A DNA stretch of 33,441 bases from Caldimicrobium sp. (GCA_009903935.1 WYEG01000021.1:1-33441); one strand, 5' to 3'; positions 24,643 through 33,431 are shown, counted from the first letter of the stretch. The notes: generated by a model from the letters alone, not told the origin. Numbers and translations are program-made.

Positions 24643-24999
24643 CTATGCGCATTGGGGTGGAGCCTGAACCTTTTGAGCTGGGAGACCATAACCCACCACA
24701 AGGTCGCACTCAAGGATCTTTTCGACCACATCATCCAATGTAGCTTCGACAAGTTCCCAGTCCTCAAGATTGAACTTTTTTGTCTCCTCATCCATGGTCT
24801 CAGTGACAGCGTAGACTTCACCTTCCATGTCTCGGATCCAAGCAAGGTTTTCTTCCATGTATTCTGACTTAGCGGGCATCTTTTGATAAAAGATGTAAGA
24901 GTAGGAATACATGTTTTCAACGGCTAAACCAAGGGCAGACCTCAACCCATCAGAAATGTAAATTCTATTGGCGATCAAAAAACAAACTTTATAACTCAT
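24643..24999 (-). CDS. DsrE-like protein (second copy)
   Basis: The 118-residue protein starts with a beta strand and loop (YKVCFLIANRIYISDGLRSALGLAVEN), as in the DsrE/DsrH fold. It ends with VEKILECDLVVGYGLPAQKV, where DsrE-type proteins have a strand and glycine loop. Cysteines are at about position 5, in ECD, and at the C-terminus (PPQCA). Any of them could carry a persulfide. The fold assignment is moderate. GAGGAGGT precedes the ATG. It lies between the first DsrE-like gene and the small final gene. Confidence 0.6.
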   Translation of the reverse strand: MSYKVCFLIANRIYISDGLRSALGLAVENMYSYSYIFYQKMPAKSEYMEENLAWIRDMEGEVYAVTETMDEETKKFNLEDWELVEATLDDVVEKILECDLVVGYGLPAQKVQAPPQCA

Positions 25000-25026
25000 G
25001 CGTTTACCTCCTCGTTTGTGAGTTTT

Positions 25027-25356
25027 TTAAAGAACTAAATACTTTCCCACCTCTTCTATTAACTCTCCATGATAAGCCTGGGTTCTCATCTGTTTTTCAG
25101 TGAGACCTTGGTTATGATATTCAGGTTCATACCCTTCGCATGAGTAGGCAGCAACACAAATGGCAAGGTCTTCCTCAGGGACCATTTTTCTAATTGTTTC
25201 GAAAATAGGATGATAAGTGAGATGCGTTGCCTTATAAGTGTAGAAAATCTTAACTTTTTTCCCTTTGCGGTAGGCAGCTTCTACTATTTTTAGAAGTTCG
25301 TTGATATGCACCGGTGAGGTAACGAATATACCAAGCTTATCTGGATCCTTTGACAT
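25027..25356 (-). CDS. DsrE-like sulfur-carrier family protein
   Basis: The 109-residue protein begins LGIFVTSPVHINELLKIVEAAYRKGKKVKIFYTYKA. This is the strand-helix-strand start of DsrE/DsrF-like proteins. LAICVAAYSCEGYEP follows, with two cysteines in the position where the family carries its reactive Cys. Related proteins accept persulfide sulfur from TusA or a sulfurtransferase. AAGGAGGGGG lies before the ATG. It follows tusA and precedes a second DsrE-like gene. Confidence 0.75.
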   Translation of the reverse strand: MSKDPDKLGIFVTSPVHINELLKIVEAAYRKGKKVKIFYTYKATHLTYHPIFETIRKMVPEEDLAICVAAYSCEGYEPEYHNQGLTEKQMRTQAYHGELIEEVGKYLVL

Positions 25357-25412
25357 AAATCCCCCTCCTTCATATAAAGTTTAAAAAAATAATTATACCA
25401 AACTTATCAGAC

Positions 25413-25658
25413 TTATTTTTTCTTAATAAAGTATCTCGTATAGCCAGCTTCATCAATGAAGCCCAAGAATTCATGCCCCTCTTTTTTACACATACCAGGG
25501 ATATCGTTTTTACTACCAGGGTCTGTGCTCCAAACCTCAAGAATTTGCCCTGACTGGAGCTTCTGCAAAGCTTTCTTTGTTTTAAGCATGGGCATTGGGC
25601 AAGAAAGCCCTTTGCAATCAAGAACTTCATCTGCTTTGATGCTTGAAAGGTCTACCAT
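25413..25658 (-). CDS. tusA: TusA/SirA-family sulfur carrier
   Basis: The 81-residue protein has the full TusA pattern. LDCKGLSCPMPMLKTKKAL contains the CPxP motif with the persulfide-carrying Cys (about residue 20), and an earlier Cys lies at 15. The beta-rich remainder ends in EAGYTRYFIKK. TusA hands persulfide sulfur between proteins in the cytoplasm. GGAGGTGGAGGG lies directly before the ATG. It follows the YeeE/YedE gene by 27 bp, an arrangement typical of thiosulfate or selenium uptake and of sulfur-disproportionation clusters. Confidence 0.92.
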   Translation of the reverse strand: MVDLSSIKADEVLDCKGLSCPMPMLKTKKALQKLQSGQILEVWSTDPGSKNDIPGMCKKEGHEFLGFIDEAGYTRYFIKKK

Positions 25659-25685
25659 CCCTCCACCTCCCTTATGGATTATGTT

Positions 25686-26852
25686 TTAAAATCCTATTAC
25701 AAACTTCTCAGTCTTTTCATTCCAATCAACAAAAACATACCACAAGAAGATAACAAAGGAAAGAATTAAAAAGGTCCCCGCATATCCAAACACATCGGGT
25801 AGATAAACCTGGGTGCCAAGCCAACCTTTATCCCAAACTTCCCACACATTATCCATATAATACCTAAGAATGGCGTTGGTCAAGGCAAAGAAAATTACGA
25901 CTATCCACAACTTAACCTGCCCTTCTGCTACCCTCCACAAAGACCCTGACCCGCAACCACCAGCCACTACCATTGCTGCGCCAAAAATAATCCCTCCTAT
26001 TAAACTTCCTAAAAAGAATGAAGGTTCAACATAGGTCATAGCATCTCTCATCCCGGCCATTTTAATCAGCATGACACCAAACATGGCAAGAAATAAGCTT
26101 AAAGCTGCCCCTTTAGCCATGGTTGCCTCACCTGAAAGGAAGGGCTCTCTAAAAGCATTAACAAGACAGAACCTTGTCCTATGCATTACAAAGCCAATCC
26201 CTGCTGTTAGAAGCAAAGCTCCACCAAGCAAAGCTCCCTCATCTTTTTCACTATTAAAGTAATCATAGGCTCCCCAAAGAAGGGCGATTAATGCAATTAT
26301 CCCCAAGATAGGAGAAATCTTTTTAACGCTAATTTCTTTTCCACCTTGAGAGGTGAAATGCTCAATCTCCCATAGGAGATATTTGACACCGATGAAAACA
26401 CCTACCATCAACCCAAGCATCATGGCTATTCCGCCAGCAGAAAGGTTGGCTATGGCCATATAAAAACCACCAATGTTACATCCCCTTGCTAAGGCTGAAC
26501 CAACTCCCATCAAAATTCCCGCAACTATGGCTTTAATTACTTCGAGCTTAGGTGGAATTCTTATCCCAAACTCTTGGGCTAAACAGGCTGAAATAAAGGC
26601 TCCGAAAAGGAGACCAATATCAAGCACCGAGGAAGAAAACCAAAGTGGATGAGGCGGTGCTTCTTCTAAAAGTCCAACTCCATAAAGAACCCATTCCCCC
26701 CAATTACGAAGCCCGCCAACAATACCCCAGGGACGATACCACATCTCTAAAAGGATAACTAACAAAGCAAGTAAGATACCGCCAACTACCGGACTATAGT
26801 TCTCTTTAAAAATAACCCGATACCATTCCTTTAAGGTTTCCCCTAAGGACAT
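25686..26852 (-). CDS. YeeE/YedE-family sulfur (or selenium) compound transporter
   Basis: The protein of about 388 residues has roughly ten hydrophobic segments and two YeeE/YedE repeats. Conserved Cys motifs are ALARGCNIGGFYMAIANLSAGG, MHRTRFCLVNAFREPF and VAGGCGSGSLWRVAEG. In the thiosulfate channel TsuA such cysteines guide the substrate by S-H...S contacts. I choose the ATG at 26852 because AAGGAGGGGG lies directly before it; the in-frame start at 26870 lies before that site. It heads the cluster with tusA and two DsrE-like genes. Thiosulfate, persulfide or selenium are possible cargoes. selB elsewhere in the window keeps selenium open. Confidence 0.88.
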   Translation of the reverse strand: MSLGETLKEWYRVIFKENYSPVVGGILLALLVILLEMWYRPWGIVGGLRNWGEWVLYGVGLLEEAPPHPLWFSSSVLDIGLLFGAFISACLAQEFGIRIPPKLEVIKAIVAGILMGVGSALARGCNIGGFYMAIANLSAGGIAMMLGLMVGVFIGVKYLLWEIEHFTSQGGKEISVKKISPILGIIALIALLWGAYDYFNSEKDEGALLGGALLLTAGIGFVMHRTRFCLVNAFREPFLSGEATMAKGAALSLFLAMFGVMLIKMAGMRDAMTYVEPSFFLGSLIGGIIFGAAMVVAGGCGSGSLWRVAEGQVKLWIVVIFFALTNAILRYYMDNVWEVWDKGWLGTQVYLPDVFGYAGTFLILSFVIFLWYVFVDWNEKTEKFVIGF

Positions 26853-26900
26853 CTTCCCCCTCCTTAGCATGAATGGAATGAGTTGAGTTTATATATAATT

Positions 26901-26928
26901 GATATAATTGACCTTTAATGACTGTCAA
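26901..26928 (-). promoter_or_regulatory. Promoter of the sulfur-relay cluster
   Basis: On the minus strand a perfect TTGACA (26928-26923), a 16-bp spacer and TATATC (26906-26901) predict a start near 26894. The leader is about 42 bases. TCAATTATA occurs twice in tandem across the -10 and just past it, which could be an operator. Confidence 0.6.
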
Positions 26929-26974
26929 GTTTATATTTCAGTAAAATCTCTTCAAATTATCCAAAAATTCTCAT

Positions 26975-26996
26975 TTAGCTTGTGTAAACAAGCTAA
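26975..26996 (-). terminator. Hairpin after the polX-GGDEF-uvrA-like operon
   Basis: TTAGCTTGT/ACAAGCTAA forms a perfect 9-bp stem with a 4-nt loop, 24 bases past the UvrA-like stop. On the minus strand ATGAGAATTTTT follows, a poor U-run; on the plus strand TTCTTTTTCTTTT follows. It is probably an operon-end hairpin, and an operator for the next cluster is possible. Confidence 0.5.
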
Positions 26997-27020
26997 TTCT
27001 TTTTCTTTTGAACTTCAAAA

Positions 27021-29243
27021 TCAATTTTTAAAGTAAAGATTATATAAATTCAATATTTCCTCTTTAGTAAAACCTCTCTGAGAACTAGAATTGATGACTT
27101 TTTGGCAAAAAATCTGAGCAACTGGACTTGAGTCATAGATGATGATGGTAAGCTTTTTATTCGTTGCTAAATAATGCAAAAAATCATAATAACCTTCTAC
27201 ATCCTTCAAATGAAGACCCTGAAAAGGATAAAAAAGGACTAAAAAATCCCCTTTTCCCCCTTCCACCAACATTCGAACAAGGTTTACGCGGACCCTTTCT
27301 CCTCCCGAGAGCTCTTTCAAGCTTTGGGAAACCCGAAGATAAGCAATTCCTGCCTTTTCTGCAAAAAGGGAGATTTCTTGCACCTTGGGTAATCTTGTAA
27401 AGGCTTCTTTAAATTCTTCAATGGTAAAGTCTAAAATGTCCTGCAGTTTATATCCTTTATAAACTAAGTTTAAAACCTCCCGATTTAACCTTTTGCCAAG
27501 ACATTCTTCACATATTGTCTTTTCTCTCCTCCCTTCAAATTCTTGAAAAACATATCCTTTCCCCTGGCAGTTTGGGCAAACACCGTCCTTAGTGTGAAAG
27601 CTAAAATGTCTCTTGGTTAATCCTTTAGCTCGGCTTTCTGGCAAAAGAAGAAGAACCTCCCTTAGGCTATCCCAAAGCTTCAAATAGCTTATCAAAATCT
27701 CATCTTTAACCTTTAAAGAAACCTCATCCACAAACATTATCTTAAAACCTTCCTCTCTCAATGTTTCTATCAGTCTTATAAAAATTTTCTCGTTTTGATT
27801 AGAAAGGTCTGGAATAAATAAGTTTATGTTTTGAAGGAAAAGGGATAGCTCTTCCCCATCGATGTTTAGGATTTTTCTTTCACCCTCTTCAGTATAAGGT
27901 ATTTCAATCTTTTCTTCCCCTCTTAAAAGTTTAGCGGTTAAGGTTGTGGCTTTAGAGACAAACTCTGAAGTTTCCCCTTGATAAAGAAGATAGCCCCCTT
28001 CCTTCCCTTTAAACCCAAGCTCAATTATATAATCCGCCGACCTGATAAAAATGGGGTCATGCTCAACCACAACCAAGGTATTGCCCATCTCAACCAATTC
28101 CTGAAGATAGCTTAAAAGAATAAGCCTTCTTTCTAAATCAAGACCAAGCGTTGGCTCATCGAGAACTATAAGGAGGTCGGTAAGGTCTAAAGAAAAGAGT
28201 AAAAGGAGCTCAAGGACCTTCCTTTCGCCAAGCGAAAGCTTAAAGACTGGGGTAGAAAGGCTTAGATACTCTACCTTAAACCTCTGCACTCTTTCTAAAA
28301 GACTTTTTTGAAAAATTTCAAGGCTTTCTTCAAGAGGTAAGGTTAAAATTTCCCTGATTTTTCTTCCAAAAAGTTTGCTTTCAAGAACTTGAGGAGTCAA
28401 CTTTAGCCCGCTGCAGATTGGACATTCCTTCCCTTCTTTATAGCCTATTCCTCCGCAAGCTTTACATTTCTTAAAAAAGGTTATAAGGGGACTTCCGCAG
28501 AAGGCACAGTTTGCTTGAAGATTAAAAATCCGCTCTTCTCCATCGAGAAACCTTAGAATAAACAAGCCTCCGTTTATCTCTCGAGAAAGGCGGATGTTTT
28601 CAAAAAGCCGACCTAAAGCCTCGCTTTTCTTTACCATTCGATCAAGTAAAAGATGAATTTCTTTGCCCTCCGGCGGAAACCCCATTTCCGATACATCCCA
28701 CTCCATATCTTCCACTAAAAATCTTGTAAAGCCCTGCTCGTAAAGATACCTAAGCCCCTCTTTAGAGGTCATTCGCAGGGGGAGCAGAAAATAGAATTTC
28801 GTCCCTTCTGGTAGGGCTTCAAAAAAGGATATGACTTCAGTAAAGGGAGTATAGCGAGTATATCCTTTACAAGCTGAACAAAAGTATTCTCCTTCTCGCA
28901 TAAAGCGGTTATTAAGAAAAGGGTATAAACCAAGAAGCTCGCCAACAAGCTTATAAGGATACCAATCCCTAACCCCTTGAGCTAAAGCAATGACGGGTGG
29001 AAGCGCCCCAGAAGCTTCTGCCTTTATGCCCTCCTCAGCTAAGACTGGAGAACTGTAGTTTAGAAGATGTTTAAGCCTCTGAAGTCCGATTTTGGCAAGG
29101 GTATCGAAGGCAAGAGAGCTCTTCCCCGATCCTGATTGTCCAACAATAACGGTTAAGGCTTTAAGAGGAATCTTTACCGAAAAGCCTTTTAGGTTGTTTG
29201 TGTAGACGTTCTTTAGTTCAATTAAAGCCTTAGAATTAATCAC
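27021..29243 (-). CDS. UvrA-like ABC ATPase with degenerate second nucleotide-binding half
   Basis: The 740-residue protein follows UvrA from end to end but is about 200 residues shorter. Half 1 has Walker A GQSGSGKSS (35-43), signature variant LSLGE (about 338), Walker B LLIVLDEPTLGLD (about 361) and switch VVVEHD. Zinc-type cysteines are CSAC (about 119), CAFC...CKAC...CPIC (about 245-280) and CPNC...CEEC (about 555-585). Half 2 lacks Walker A, reads FLVLFYPFQGLH at Walker B and IIIYDSS at the switch, yet keeps a perfect LSGGE signature (about 645). Thus one composite ATP site can still form. It starts at a GTG overlapping the cyclase gene by 8 bp. It is probably a paralogue, not the repair UvrA. 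Confidence 0.85.
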   Translation of the reverse strand: MINSKALIELKNVYTNNLKGFSVKIPLKALTVIVGQSGSGKSSLAFDTLAKIGLQRLKHLLNYSSPVLAEEGIKAEASGALPPVIALAQGVRDWYPYKLVGELLGLYPFLNNRFMREGEYFCSACKGYTRYTPFTEVISFFEALPEGTKFYFLLPLRMTSKEGLRYLYEQGFTRFLVEDMEWDVSEMGFPPEGKEIHLLLDRMVKKSEALGRLFENIRLSREINGGLFILRFLDGEERIFNLQANCAFCGSPLITFFKKCKACGGIGYKEGKECPICSGLKLTPQVLESKLFGRKIREILTLPLEESLEIFQKSLLERVQRFKVEYLSLSTPVFKLSLGERKVLELLLLFSLDLTDLLIVLDEPTLGLDLERRLILLSYLQELVEMGNTLVVVEHDPIFIRSADYIIELGFKGKEGGYLLYQGETSEFVSKATTLTAKLLRGEEKIEIPYTEEGERKILNIDGEELSLFLQNINLFIPDLSNQNEKIFIRLIETLREEGFKIMFVDEVSLKVKDEILISYLKLWDSLREVLLLLPESRAKGLTKRHFSFHTKDGVCPNCQGKGYVFQEFEGRREKTICEECLGKRLNREVLNLVYKGYKLQDILDFTIEEFKEAFTRLPKVQEISLFAEKAGIAYLRVSQSLKELSGGERVRVNLVRMLVEGGKGDFLVLFYPFQGLHLKDVEGYYDFLHYLATNKKLTIIIYDSSPVAQIFCQKVINSSSQRGFTKEEILNLYNLYFKN

Positions 29244-31707
29244 TTACCACGCAGTTCTTACCTAAGGACTTTGCTTTATAAAGCCTTTCATCGGCTACTT
29301 TGAGAAGCCAATCTAAGGTTACTCCATCATCAGGAAAAGTTGCCACTCCAAAAGAGGCGGTGACCTTTATCTTTCGTGATTCATCGATGTATAAGTAAGA
29401 TTCAGACAGTTTTTTCCGGATCCTTTCCGCTACAATTTTAGCCTGTTCCTTGGTAGTTTTTGGAAGAAAAACAAGAAATTCCTCACCACCCCACCTGGCA
29501 AAGACATCCATCTCTCTTATTTGAGAGCTAACAACCTTGGTAAAGAGTTTTAATACCTCATCACCAATGCTATGCCCGTAGGTATCGTTGACCCTTTTAA
29601 AGTCGTCAAGGTCAGAAAGAATTATGCTAAAATAGCCTCCGTGCCTTTCTATTCTTTTGATTTCTTTATCTAATAGATTTTGAACAAATCTGCGATTAAA
29701 AATCTTTAACAGTGGGTCTTTGACGGAAAGCTCTTCAAGCTCGGTTTTTAGCTTCACTAAATGGTATCTTGAACTAAAAACTTGAATAAGGTCTTGGAAC
29801 CACTTTACCTCTTCTTCCTGAAAGGGTGTTTTTCTAACCAAACTAATTACACCCTGAACCATACCTTCAAAAAGAATGGGTAAACATACTATATAATCCG
29901 ATGAAGGTAATTGAGGACAGACCCCTTGACTTGTAATAATTAGCGGACTCCCGCTTTTATACACTGGACATTTTTCAATTTCACTCTGCATACAATCTTC
30001 CCAGCAACTCTTATCTCCAGCCAAATAAGTGCTTAATACTCTCTTTTCTTCATTATCAAACTCAAAGAGATGAAAAACCTCGGCATACCTTAGAAAGGTA
30101 TCTTCCAAGGTTTTTAAAAGGTCTTCTTTCTCTGAAAGATATCCGATTTTATTAATAAAGTCTAAATATTCTTTATATCTTTTTACCTGTTTTTCGTATT
30201 CTTCTCTAACAACCAATACTTTACTTATTTCTCTTGCATTAATAATTATTAATTTTCGACTATTAATAACAACTCCCTTGACTTTAATTTCCACAGTATA
30301 AACATTATCATATTTGTCTTTATATTTCCTTTCTCCTTCTATAGTTAATCCTTTACTAAATATCAAATCAATGTTCTTCTTTAATTCTTCTGGTGATAAA
30401 AGTACAATATCGTAGATCTTTAAATTTTGTAAATCCTCATCTGTATAACCAAGAAATTTTTTAAAAGATTCATTAGCAAAAACTATGTTCCCGTTTTCAT
30501 CGATGACAAAAATTAGGTCTAAAGAATTATCTAAAAAAGTCTTTAGGAAACGAAGTTCCCGTTGTAATTCTTCTTCTTTTTGTAAGTAAGATGTTAGATC
30601 TTTAAGAAAAATTTTTATTTTTGCCTCTCTTTTACCTACATCGATATAGGTTGCAGAGATTTCATATGTTCTTCCTTTATTGTCTTTGATTATTTCTTTG
30701 TATAAAAATCTACTCTTAAGCAATGCTCCGTAGACCCTATCCCAAACCTTGCTATCAAATAAATAATAGATTTCTTTATTCAAATAATCCTCACCAAGAT
30801 TGTTCTTAGCAAACTCGTTCATCCAGGTTATTTTGCATTCTTTTTCACAATCCGTTAGCTCTAAGACTATTTCAGGAATTAAATCTACGAATTTTTTAAA
30901 ATTTCTTAAGGATTCTTCTAAAAATTCTGCATATGTTTGACTAAGATTGTCGATCATATCTCGTTGAGATAGAATTTGAATAGCCCTTCCTTCGTTATCA
31001 ACTACTAATAAATGTCTGATACCATGTTCCTTAAACAAGTTTACTGCTTTAAGAATAGGCTCGTTCATCTTGATAGTTATCACCTTCTTTTTGCCGATTT
31101 CTATAACCTTTTTATCAAGGTCTTTAGGCTCTAAATTAAGAATATCTCTTTCGGTAATGATCCCTATAGGATGTTTATTTTCGTCAAGTATTGGTATAGC
31201 TCCAACATTATACATGGACATTTTACTTAAAACTGACTTTACAATCTCGTCGGATGTAGCATAGATTAAATCCATACTTTTACTTTCTACAAGGTCTCTA
31301 ACCTTACCCTCACCACGGAATATCTCAGCTTCAGAAAGCTTTATAAAATCTTCTTGAGTAAACACACCCTTGAAATACCCTTCAGCATCAACAACGACCA
31401 ATCTCCTAATGAAATTTTCTGTCATCAGTTGAAAAGCCTTAAGAACTGTGTTGTTTTCTTCAATCTTAATAAGGTCCCGCTTGATTAAAGGAGTGATAGG
31501 GGCATTGAGAGGATAGTTGCTAAATAGGGCTTTAAGGATGTCCCTTTCCGTTATTATTCCTACGGGGCGTTTTTCTCTTAAGATTATGGCAAAGTGATTA
31601 TTAGACCTACGAAATATCTCTATAAGCTCTTTAAGAGTTGCCTTTTCTTCTACAGTTAAAACTTGCTTTTTAACGAATTTTTTAACTGGAAACTGAAGTT
31701 GATACAT
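29236..31707 (-). CDS. Diguanylate cyclase with four CBS, PAS, GAF and GGDEF domains
   Basis: The 823-residue soluble protein has four CBS repeats (about 1-255), seen as GIITERDIL, GVFTQEDFI, GIITERDIL and ILSQRDMI. A divergent PAS (about 265-375), a PAS (about 385-500), a Cys-rich GAF-like domain (about 515-655) and a GGDEF domain (about 665-823) follow. The active site reads GGEEF, with the RxxD inhibitory site five residues before it (REMDVFARWGGEEF), so it should make c-di-GMP under product control. CBS pairs usually bind adenine nucleotides. The GAF region has five cysteines (CWEDC, KCP, VCPQ, VCLP) that could bind a metal or cluster. It starts 2 bp after polX. Confidence 0.92.
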   Translation of the reverse strand: MYQLQFPVKKFVKKQVLTVEEKATLKELIEIFRRSNNHFAIILREKRPVGIITERDILKALFSNYPLNAPITPLIKRDLIKIEENNTVLKAFQLMTENFIRRLVVVDAEGYFKGVFTQEDFIKLSEAEIFRGEGKVRDLVESKSMDLIYATSDEIVKSVLSKMSMYNVGAIPILDENKHPIGIITERDILNLEPKDLDKKVIEIGKKKVITIKMNEPILKAVNLFKEHGIRHLLVVDNEGRAIQILSQRDMIDNLSQTYAEFLEESLRNFKKFVDLIPEIVLELTDCEKECKITWMNEFAKNNLGEDYLNKEIYYLFDSKVWDRVYGALLKSRFLYKEIIKDNKGRTYEISATYIDVGKREAKIKIFLKDLTSYLQKEEELQRELRFLKTFLDNSLDLIFVIDENGNIVFANESFKKFLGYTDEDLQNLKIYDIVLLSPEELKKNIDLIFSKGLTIEGERKYKDKYDNVYTVEIKVKGVVINSRKLIIINAREISKVLVVREEYEKQVKRYKEYLDFINKIGYLSEKEDLLKTLEDTFLRYAEVFHLFEFDNEEKRVLSTYLAGDKSCWEDCMQSEIEKCPVYKSGSPLIITSQGVCPQLPSSDYIVCLPILFEGMVQGVISLVRKTPFQEEEVKWFQDLIQVFSSRYHLVKLKTELEELSVKDPLLKIFNRRFVQNLLDKEIKRIERHGGYFSIILSDLDDFKRVNDTYGHSIGDEVLKLFTKVVSSQIREMDVFARWGGEEFLVFLPKTTKEQAKIVAERIRKKLSESYLYIDESRKIKVTASFGVATFPDDGVTLDWLLKVADERLYKAKSLGKNCVVSD

Positions 31708-31709
31708 TG

Positions 31710-33431
31710 TTATGTCTTCCTTACCTTTTTAAGCCAAGCCATAAACTCCTCATAACTCAAAGTATTGAGAAGGTCTTCCTTCTCGCACCAGCCTCTTCTT
31801 GCTACCGCTGTTCCTAAACTGAGATAGTTCATCTGGTCTACGATATGGGCATCTGTCCCGATGATGAGCTTAATCCCCATATCCCGCGCAGTGCGAACAT
31901 AGATATCAGGAAGGTCAAGCCTTTTATAGTAGGCGTTGACCTCCAAAGCTTTTCCGTAGTTTTTGGCAGACTCAAAAACCTCTTTTAAGTTTACAGCATA
32001 GGGCTCACGCTCACCGATAAGCCTTCCCGTTGGATGAGCAACGGCATGAACCAATGGGTGTTTTAAAGCAGAAATTATCCTTTCAGTGATCTGTTTTTCA
32101 TCCTGCTGAAATCCGGTGTGAATGGCTGCGATAACAAAATCAATCTCCTTCAAGACCTCATCCGGATAATCTAAGGTGCCGTCAGAATTGATATCAACTT
32201 CTGCCCCAAAAATAAGCTTTATTTTTTTGCTTTTTTGATTTAGCTCTTCAATATGCCTTTTCTTTTTAAAAAGGTCTTCAACTGGAACTCCGCCTGCAAC
32301 CTTTAGACCCTGCGAATGGTCGCATATGGCAACCCAAGAAAGCCCAAGCTTTTCCGCATAGTTCATTATTTCTTCAAGGCTTGAAGCCCCATCGCTATAC
32401 TTAGAGTGGACATGGGCATCCCCTATGACTTCGTGATACTCTACAAGCCTTGGAAGCCTCCCTTCTAAAGCTGCTTCTATCTCACCTTGGTCTTCTCTTA
32501 GCTCAGGAGGGATCCAGGGAAGCCCCAAAGCTCCATAAACCTCCTCTTCTGTCCTTCCGGCGATCCATTCTTCTCCACGATAAACTCCGTATTCGTTGAT
32601 CTTAAGCCCCTTCTCTAAGGCTAATTCTCGGACCCTGATGTTATGAGCCTTTGAACCAGTAAAATAGGCTAAAGCAGCTCCCCAAGAGTTTTGAGGGACA
32701 ACTCGAACATCCATCTGAATTCCTATTTTTAGCCTAACGCTCGTCTTTGTTTCCCCAAAGGCGATGACTTCTTCCACCTGAGGAAGGTTAGCAACAAAGG
32801 ACATTACCTTTTCTGGTTGGTTAGATGTTATTAGGACATCGATGTCCTTTACGGTTTCTTTCCTTCTTCTTATGCTTCCTGCGATGGCGATGTTTTCAAG
32901 GGGTGCCTTGCTTTTGATTAGCTCAACGATTTCTTCTGCATACGGCAAGATCTCACCGAGGGGACGCCTTCCTCGCTTTTCTTTTAAAAGCTTAATGCCC
33001 TTTAAGATGTTTTCTTCGGTCTTAAATCCAAACCCTGGAAGCCTTGCGATTTTATGCTCAAGACAAAGTTTTTCCAATTCCTCAAGGGTTGTTATCCCAA
33101 ATTTGTCGTATATGGCTTTAACTTTTCTTGGCCCAAGGCTTGGAATTTGCAAAAAAGTTAACAATGCCGGAGGAATTTCCTTTTTTAGGTCTTCAAGAAG
33201 GGAAAGCGTTCCGGTTCGAAGAATTTCTTGAATTTTACTGGCTAAATCAGCTCCAATTCCTGGAATGGAAGTGAGCTTCCCCTTTTTGGCAAGCTCCTCA
33301 ACATCAACGCCTAAAGCCTCGATAGTTTGAGCTGCCTTCTCATAAGCCCGAATTCGATAGGGATTATCTCCTTTTATTTCAAGAAGTTGGGCAACCTGTC
33401 TAAAGATTTCCGCAATTTCCTTATTTTTCAT
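31710..33431 (-). CDS. polX: DNA polymerase/3'-5' exonuclease PolX
   Basis: Bacterial PolX fills short gaps in base-excision repair and trims ends with a PHP nuclease. Residues about 1-170 form helix-hairpin-helix and fingers modules (SIPGIGADLASKIQEIL, QIPSLGPRKVKAI, RLPGFGFKTEENIL). The nucleotidyltransferase site has GSIRRRKETVKDIDVLI and a third Asp in MDVRVV. The C-terminal PHP domain has GDAHVHSKYSDG, CDHSQGL, GAEVDI, AAIHTGF, HPTGRL and GTDAH, so all metal ligands seem present. The 573-residue length is normal. Only 10 bases lie upstream in the window, so its promoter cannot be judged. It is the first visible gene of an operon with the cyclase and the UvrA-like gene. Confidence 0.95.
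   Translation of the reverse strand: MKNKEIAEIFRQVAQLLEIKGDNPYRIRAYEKAAQTIEALGVDVEELAKKGKLTSIPGIGADLASKIQEILRTGTLSLLEDLKKEIPPALLTFLQIPSLGPRKVKAIYDKFGITTLEELEKLCLEHKIARLPGFGFKTEENILKGIKLLKEKRGRRPLGEILPYAEEIVELIKSKAPLENIAIAGSIRRRKETVKDIDVLITSNQPEKVMSFVANLPQVEEVIAFGETKTSVRLKIGIQMDVRVVPQNSWGAALAYFTGSKAHNIRVRELALEKGLKINEYGVYRGEEWIAGRTEEEVYGALGLPWIPPELREDQGEIEAALEGRLPRLVEYHEVIGDAHVHSKYSDGASSLEEIMNYAEKLGLSWVAICDHSQGLKVAGGVPVEDLFKKKRHIEELNQKSKKIKLIFGAEVDINSDGTLDYPDEVLKEIDFVIAAIHTGFQQDEKQITERIISALKHPLVHAVAHPTGRLIGEREPYAVNLKEVFESAKNYGKALEVNAYYKRLDLPDIYVRTARDMGIKLIIGTDAHIVDQMNYLSLGTAVARRGWCEKEDLLNTLSYEEFMAWLKKVRKT

Noticed and set aside
24636-24920. Alternative-frame ORF over the second DsrE-like gene
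   Set aside because: Low-complexity shadow frame; the other frame has a strong ribosome-binding site and a DsrE-like fold.
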